From an uncultured Prevotella sp. (GTDB lineage Bacteria; Bacteroidota; Bacteroidia; Bacteroidales; Bacteroidaceae), in contig USCX01000036.1 of assembly GCA_900553285.1 (NCBI GenBank), positions 1-12,102 of the forward strand: a DNA stretch of 12,102 nucleotides, written 5' to 3'. The translations under genes and the position numbers were made by a program. The notes under the pieces were generated by a model. That model was given only the letters and a program-made list of their open reading frames with translations, did no database searches and had not been told where the DNA came from. Shown piece by piece: positions 8,079 to 12,102 of this stretch (its first letter is position 1; each line of letters begins with the position of its first letter).

Positions 8079-8858
8079 ATGTTTTTCGAAATCTCCAAAT
8101 TTCTGCGTTTTTTTCTGGTATCGCCCATCAGTTGGATTGTCATGCTCTTGGTGATTTGCCTTTGGGTGAAACGAAAGAAAGCCAGATACGCTTTGCTCGC
8201 GGCCGCAGCCACCATATTCCTCGTGTTCACCAACAAGCTGCTTGTGGATTACGTGCAATGCCGCATGACGCGCCCCTACGCACAGTCCGGCCGCATCCCC
8301 GAGGGGAAAACATACCGGATGGCCATTGTCATGGGCGGATTCGGACACATGAACAAGGAGACGGGCCAAATGATGTACATCGAGGACCGGGCCGACCGAC
8401 TGTGGGAGGCAGTCCGCCTCTACCGCGAGGGACGTGTGCGGCAGATCCTCATCACGGGCGACCCCACGTCGATCGTCGAAGACGACGGCAGCTCGACTGC
8501 GGAGCTTTTCCTGCGCTACATGGAGCAACTCGGCATTGACCGCAAGGCCTTCATCCTCGAACAACAGGCCCGGAACACGCACCAGAATGCAGTGAACACA
8601 GCCGCACTCCTGAAACAAAAAGGAATCACAGGCGGACAATGCCTGCTTATCACCTCGGCCACACACATGGACCGAAGCCTACGATGTTTTGCCAAGGCCG
8701 GCCTCCATCCTGACATGATGGCGGTCAACCTGCCCGACCCTCCCTCACACATCAACCACCGCGCCTTCTATCCCGAATGGTCAGCGGCCACTCAGTGGGA
8801 GACCCTCCTGAACGAAAAAATCGGGGACTGGGCTTATCGGATGATGGGATACATCTGA
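8079..8858 (+). CDS. ElyC/YdcF-like DUF218 membrane protein
   Basis: Protein of 259 residues with two N-terminal membrane helices (about 12-30 and 36-53) and a DUF218 domain. The visible DUF218 features are VMGGFGH (84-90), EDRADRLWEAVRLYREGRV (102-120), ILITGDPT (123-130), ARNTHQNAVNTA (164-175) and LLITSATHMDRS (189-200). The layout and length match ElyC of E. coli, an inner-membrane envelope factor linked to undecaprenyl-phosphate metabolism; the chemistry of the family is not settled. In this locus it may help with the lipid carrier shared by polysaccharide and peptidoglycan synthesis, which is inference. It is set apart by 178 bases upstream, the longest gap between genes in the window, and GC rises sharply here (about 32% in 7681-7740, about 62% in 8281-8340). 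It may have its own promoter or belong to a different ancestral block, though I find no clear promoter. Confidence 0.85.
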   Translation: MFFEISKFLRFFLVSPISWIVMLLVICLWVKRKKARYALLAAAATIFLVFTNKLLVDYVQCRMTRPYAQSGRIPEGKTYRMAIVMGGFGHMNKETGQMMYIEDRADRLWEAVRLYREGRVRQILITGDPTSIVEDDGSSTAELFLRYMEQLGIDRKAFILEQQARNTHQNAVNTAALLKQKGITGGQCLLITSATHMDRSLRCFAKAGLHPDMMAVNLPDPPSHINHRAFYPEWSAATQWETLLNEKIGDWAYRMMGYI

Positions 8859-8929
8859 TTGCCAAGGCGCTCACCATTCTCATAAAAGAGACTGCGGCTT
8901 GGAGTCCGCTCTTGCTTTATTGAAAAACG

Positions 8930-10111
8930 ATGAAGATACTGCTCGTACACAACGATTACGGTAAGTACAGCGGCGAAGAGGCTGTCGTGGACAAAATGTC
9001 GGCCATGCTCTCGGCACATGGCCATCAGGTGGCATTCTACCGGCTCAGTTCAGCCAGCCGACGCGAAAGTCTTTCGGGAAAAATCAAAGGCTTCGTCGAC
9101 GGCATCTACTCCCGCCAAGGGGTGGCCGGAATGCGCGAGGCGTTGCGTCGCGAACGCCCCGACGTGGTCAATGTGCACAACCTCTACCCTTTCGTCAGTC
9201 CTGCCGCCCTGTTTGAATGCCGCAAAGCCGGTGTGCCGGTCGTCATGACCGTCCACAATTTCCGTCTCCTCTGTCCGACCGGGCTTTTCATGCGTGACGG
9301 CCGCCCTTGTGAGGTATGCCTCGAACGCGGGAACGAATGGGGCTGTGTGCGATATAACTGCGAGCATTCGGTCATGAAATCAATCGGTTATGCCCTCAGG
9401 AATGCCTATGCCCGAATGAGTGGGGCATACAAGAAGAATGTCTCCGCCTATGCCTGCATCACAGCGTTCCAACGACTCAAACTGATTGAGGGTGGCTACG
9501 AGGTCCGCCGTATCAAGGTCATCCCCAACAGCATCGACGTTCCTGACGGTTACCCACGGACGGTCGGGGATTATGTGGCCTATGTCGGGCGGCTGAGTTA
9601 TGAGAAAGGCTTCGACCTTCTCATCGATATCGCCCGCCGGAGACCGGACATAAAGTTCCGCTTTGCCGGCGCACAAAGAGAAGGAAACACCATCAGCCTG
9701 CCCGGAAATGTCCGGTTAATGGGCTATCTTGGAAAAGACGAACTGAATGCGTTCATCCGGAACGCCCGGTTTGTCGTGATGCCGAGCCGGTGTTATGAAG
9801 GATTTCCCATGGCCATTCTGGAAGCAGCTTGCCAAGGAAAGCCCACAGTGGCCCCGGGCCATGGGGGATTTACCGAAATCATCGGAACGGGCGACGCCGC
9901 CATCGGCTCACTTTTCACCCCCAACGACACCGACGATCTGGAACGCGCCATCGCCGGCCTGTGGAACGACCCGGACTTAACCGCCCGGCTCGGAGACAAA
10001 GCCTATGAGAAAGTCCGCTCGACCTACGACACGCCTATCGTATTCAAACAATGGGAAGCTCTCTTCGAAAATATCGTCCATCATCATAAAAACAATCCCC
10101 ACGCACAATGA
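8930..10111 (+). CDS. Family 4 glycosyltransferase with cysteine-rich insert, intact
   Basis: Protein of 393 residues. The N-terminus KILLVHNDYGKYSGEEAVVDKM has the GT4 glycine loop and the acceptor-side helix. NVHNLYPFVSP (81-91) and TVHNFRLLCP (107-116) lead into a cysteine-rich stretch with Cys115, 127, 130, 139 and 144. The C-terminal half has VIPNSIDV (197-204), YVGRLSYEKGFD (218-229, Arg221 and Lys226 as the donor-phosphate residues) and CYEGFPMAILEAACQG, where Glu290 and Glu298 form EX7E. The cysteine pattern occurs in a recognisable subgroup of bacterial GT4 enzymes and could bind a metal or form a structural knot; its job is not known to me. The stop overlaps the next start (ATGA), so translation is probably coupled to the following acyltransferase. 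The frame is intact and has no long homopolymer. Confidence 0.93.
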   Translation: MKILLVHNDYGKYSGEEAVVDKMSAMLSAHGHQVAFYRLSSASRRESLSGKIKGFVDGIYSRQGVAGMREALRRERPDVVNVHNLYPFVSPAALFECRKAGVPVVMTVHNFRLLCPTGLFMRDGRPCEVCLERGNEWGCVRYNCEHSVMKSIGYALRNAYARMSGAYKKNVSAYACITAFQRLKLIEGGYEVRRIKVIPNSIDVPDGYPRTVGDYVAYVGRLSYEKGFDLLIDIARRRPDIKFRFAGAQREGNTISLPGNVRLMGYLGKDELNAFIRNARFVVMPSRCYEGFPMAILEAACQGKPTVAPGHGGFTEIIGTGDAAIGSLFTPNDTDDLERAIAGLWNDPDLTARLGDKAYEKVRSTYDTPIVFKQWEALFENIVHHHKNNPHAQ

Positions 10112-11140
10112 CACAAAGCACTCAGCGTCCGCGGCTCATCGGGCTGGACTTAGTTCGCAGTTTAGCCATTCTGTTCGTAATCAGCGGTCATTTCTTCGCT
10201 TTTAACACTCCGTTCCGCGACACTATATTCGGGGGGGGGCAGTTTAGTCTTGCAAAGTGTCACCATTCCGCTCTTCGTCAGTGGCGTTCCACTGTTTCTC
10301 ATGCTGACGGGATACCTCAACTCGAACAAAACGCCCACCCGGCATTATTACAAAGGCTGCATCAGGGTCTTGTTCGCCTACGTCCTCTTTTCTGTCCTCA
10401 CCATCCTGTTCCGTAAATACTACCTCGGCGAAAACGGCTCGTGGGTGCAGTGGGCCTTGAAGATACTCGACTTTTCCGCCATCCCCTACGCTTGGTATAT
10501 TGAGATGTGGATCGGCCTCTTCCTGCTGACGCCCTTTCTCAACTTCATGTACAAAGCCATTCCCTCACGCCGCCTGAAACTGGTACTCATAGCAACCTTA
10601 TACGTGCTGACGGCTGTTCCGGATTTATTCAACCGCTATGGTATGCACCTCGTGCCGGGATTTTGGGACTCTGTCTTTCCGCTGATGTTCTTCTTCGCCG
10701 GAAGCTACATAAAAGAATACCGTCCGCACCCCAAGAAATGGCTACTGGCCGTGGCTATCATTCTGATGAGTTCGATTAATCCTGTCTTCAATCTGCTGTT
10801 CGTCCACCACCATACACTCATACAAATCGCGGGCGGATATTCCGGTGTGTTCGGAACGCTGATTGCCATCAGCTTTTTTCTGCTCGTCTACGACACAGAC
10901 TTTCGTTCGCCTGCTGTACGCGCCTTGCTGACCAAGGTGTCCATCCTGTCGCTCGACATGTATCTTTGCTGTTACATGTTCGACCGTCTTGTCTATCCCT
11001 ATTTCCTGTCGCATTACTTCGTCAGTCAGGCCCAGTTCGGACCGTACTTCTTTGTGGTCGTTCCACTCGTGTTTGCCGGCTCCTTCGTTCTGGCCTGGAT
11101 GAAAGACGCTGTGTGCAAACGCATCAGCCCGCTACTCTGA
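10108..11140 (+). CDS. Second acyltransferase-3 family O-acyltransferase, phase-variable, OFF by frameshift at a poly-G tract
   Basis: From ATG 10108 the frame reads RLIGLDLVRSLAILFVISGHFF, where Arg17 and His28 form the R-X10-H motif of acyltransferase-3 proteins. Nine G (10231-10239) follow at codon 42. The frame then goes on with unrelated polar sequence to a stop at 10414-10416 (102 residues). The other frame carries the rest of the family: LQSVTIPLFVSGVPLFLMLTGYLN, then a long series of membrane helices to 11140. Eight (or eleven) G join the halves into a 343-residue protein with no further defect. It would acylate a sugar of the repeat unit or polymer from an acyl donor at the inner membrane. 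The start lies within the ATGA overlap with the upstream GT4, which suggests that the two act on the same unit. It is not a close copy of the acyltransferase at 5575-6587: the protein sequences differ throughout. Confidence 0.91.
10231..10239 (+). repeat. Poly-G tract (9 G) in second acyltransferase-3 gene, OFF length
   Basis: Nine G start exactly at codon 42, 14 codons after the His of R-X10-H, the same distance as in the other acyltransferase-3 gene. Eight or eleven G restore the frame into the second membrane helix; nine does not. Confidence 0.92.
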
Positions 11141-11163
11141 CCTCACTTAATTCACAACACATA

Positions 11164-11904
11164 ATGCCAAACTACTTTAACATCCACTACGAATTCGACA
11201 AGCAGGAAGTGCTCCGGCTTATCGACAGGCAAGTCCGGGACAACCGACCGGGCTATATCTGTGTAGCTGACGGCGTGATCCTGTCTATTGCCCACGACAA
11301 GCCGGATTACCTGAAAGTGGTCAACGAAAGTATGTTCTCCATCTGCGACAGCAGCTTCGTCCCACTCTACATCAAGTGGATTCACGGAAAAAGCTACCCC
11401 CAATACTGCGGAAGCCAAATCTTTCGGGACATTGTTTCTCTCCGGCGTTACCGGATGTTCTTCATGGGAACGTCACACCAGATACTGGCAGGCTTGAAAC
11501 AGAACATAAAGGCATGGAACCCCGACGTGGAGGACATGACCTTTTACGACTTGCCCTATCGGGACGTGGAAGACTTCGATTATCCACAAATTGCGCACCT
11601 CATCCACGAAGATAATGCCGACATCATATGGGTAGCCTTGGGAGCGCCCAAACAGGAGATTTTCATGAACAGGCTCAAACCTCATCTGAAACGGGGTGTC
11701 ATGATAGCAGTCGGCGCGGCCTTCAAGTTTTACAGCGGACAGGAAGAGAAGCGGGCGCCGAAATGGATGATTAAACACCACATGGAGTTTCTTTTCAGAA
11801 TCATAAACGACCCTAAAAAACAATTCCGCCGTTGCGCGGGCATCCTCCGTACGCTCCCGCAAATCTGCTACGAAGAATGGAAGAGGAAGCGAAAGGGCCA
11901 ATAA
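11164..11904 (+). CDS. WecG/TagA/CpsF family (GT26) glycosyltransferase
   Basis: Protein of 246 residues, normal for the family. ICVADGVILSIA (32-43) and the following CDSSFVPL (61-68, Asp62 at the position of the family's essential Asp) form the donor/acceptor site. FFMGTS (99-104) and the signature VALGAPKQEIFMNR (157-170) are clear, and VGAAFKFYSGQEEKRAPKWM leads to the C-terminal RIINDPKKQFRR, the usual basic membrane-binding appendage. Family members transfer an N-acetylmannosamine-type or related sugar onto an undecaprenyl-diphosphate-linked first sugar, usually as the second step of repeat-unit synthesis; the sugar here is not known. It is the last gene before the terminator. ATG 11164 is chosen because a longer frame begins inside the upstream gene and encodes unrelated sequence before MPNYFNIHYEF. 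No phosphoglycosyl transferase for the first step is in this window. Confidence 0.93.
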   Translation: MPNYFNIHYEFDKQEVLRLIDRQVRDNRPGYICVADGVILSIAHDKPDYLKVVNESMFSICDSSFVPLYIKWIHGKSYPQYCGSQIFRDIVSLRRYRMFFMGTSHQILAGLKQNIKAWNPDVEDMTFYDLPYRDVEDFDYPQIAHLIHEDNADIIWVALGAPKQEIFMNRLKPHLKRGVMIAVGAAFKFYSGQEEKRAPKWMIKHHMEFLFRIINDPKKQFRRCAGILRTLPQICYEEWKRKRKGQ

Positions 11905-11914
11905 GCCTTACCCC

Positions 11915-11946
11915 AAGCCGACTTGTCCAAGCAGTCGGCTTTTTTT
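11915..11946 (+). terminator. Intrinsic (Rho-independent) terminator ending the cluster
   Basis: A 9-base-pair perfect stem (AAGCCGACT pairing with AGTCGGCTT) closes a 9-base loop and runs into seven T (11940-11946). It lies 10 bases after the last stop codon. It is the only strong terminator I can see in the window, in keeping with one long transcription unit ending here. Confidence 0.92.
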
Positions 11947-12102
11947 GTCCCCACACAGAAGAATCCCAAGGGATCCGACACACCTCATATTCCCCACCTT
12001 ACCGGATAAGCGTCCAGACATACAGCCATATTTTAGTCCGTTTCTTGTCACGGCATGCCGGTTTTTCCCATCTCTGTTTCACGAGGATAGGATGCGGCTC
12101 GG

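Noticed and set aside
7988..8666. Long overlapping frames on both strands over the start of the ElyC-like gene (183 and 216 residues)
   Set aside because: They are shadows of a GC-rich true gene: no family motifs, and the ElyC-like frame has helices and DUF218 motifs.
8886..8915. Imperfect inverted repeat before a T-rich stretch, upstream of the intact GT4
   Set aside because: Stem is short and can be paired in several ways; the T stretch is interrupted, so I do not call a terminator.
4539..11140. The four frameshifts as plain sequencing errors or as decayed pseudogenes
   Set aside because: An error in homopolymer length could account for the frame at one site, but not for five G runs of 7-11 in genes of the same kind. 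Decay is unlikely because no other stops or gaps break these genes. Read-level tract lengths would settle it.
11999..12102. A minus-strand frame open from the window edge to a stop at 11999-12001, possibly the end of a convergent gene
   Set aside because: Only about 33 residues, basic and unlike any family I know; another minus-strand frame is also open from the edge for a while. Too little to call a gene.
1..12102. Invertible promoter repeats, CRISPR arrays, insertion sequences, tRNA or rRNA genes
   Set aside because: I saw no paired long inverted repeats, spaced direct repeats, transposase frames or RNA gene signatures anywhere in the window.

Overview
The window is one side of a surface-polysaccharide (capsule, exopolysaccharide or O-antigen type) biosynthesis cluster. 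All recognised genes lie on the + strand and are closely packed: two gene junctions overlap by 4 bases (ATGA) and one by 1 base, and the cluster ends at one strong intrinsic terminator at 11915-11946. No start codon has a convincing Shine-Dalgarno sequence; upstream bases are A/T-rich. With moderate GC and the gene content, this suggests the Bacteroidota, probably Bacteroidales. The genus cannot be told from the window.

Layout: the 3' end of a polymerase/ligase-like membrane protein (1-120); an MBOAT O-acyltransferase with an SGNH-type partner (131-2363), a periplasmic polymer-acetylation pair like AlgI/AlgJ or PatA/PatB; a family 2 and a family 4 glycosyltransferase (2360-4470); a second GT2 (4539-5547); an integral membrane acyltransferase-3 protein (5575-6587); a GT4 (6646-7900); an ElyC/YdcF-like DUF218 membrane protein (8079-8858); another GT4 (8930-10111); a second acyltransferase-3 protein (10108-11140); and a WecG/TagA/CpsF (GT26) transferase (11164-11904). 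Likely division of labour: glycosyltransferases build a lipid-linked repeat unit, acyltransferases decorate the repeat or polymer, and the upstream membrane protein joins repeats or transfers the chain.

The main discovery is a set of five long poly-G tracts, each inside a coding region and all on the coding strand: 8 G in the MBOAT gene, 8 G in the second GT2, 10 G in the first acyltransferase-3, 10 G in the middle GT4 and 9 G in the second acyltransferase-3. In four of the five genes the tract length puts the two halves of an otherwise intact, well-conserved gene out of frame; changing the tract by one or two G restores a full-length family protein. The fifth gene (MBOAT) is in frame. This is the pattern of slipped-strand phase variation (contingency loci), here concentrated in glycosyltransferases and O-acyltransferases, so that one locus could encode up to 32 on/off combinations of polymer structure. 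As read, the window is ON for the MBOAT gene and OFF for two glycosyltransferases and two acyltransferases.

Base composition is mosaic: AT-rich stretches (about 2.9-4.5 kb, and up to about 7.9 kb) abut GC-rich ones (about 2.4-2.7 kb and from about 8.0 kb), consistent with a locus assembled by exchange. The last about 155 bases after the terminator hold no gene I can support.
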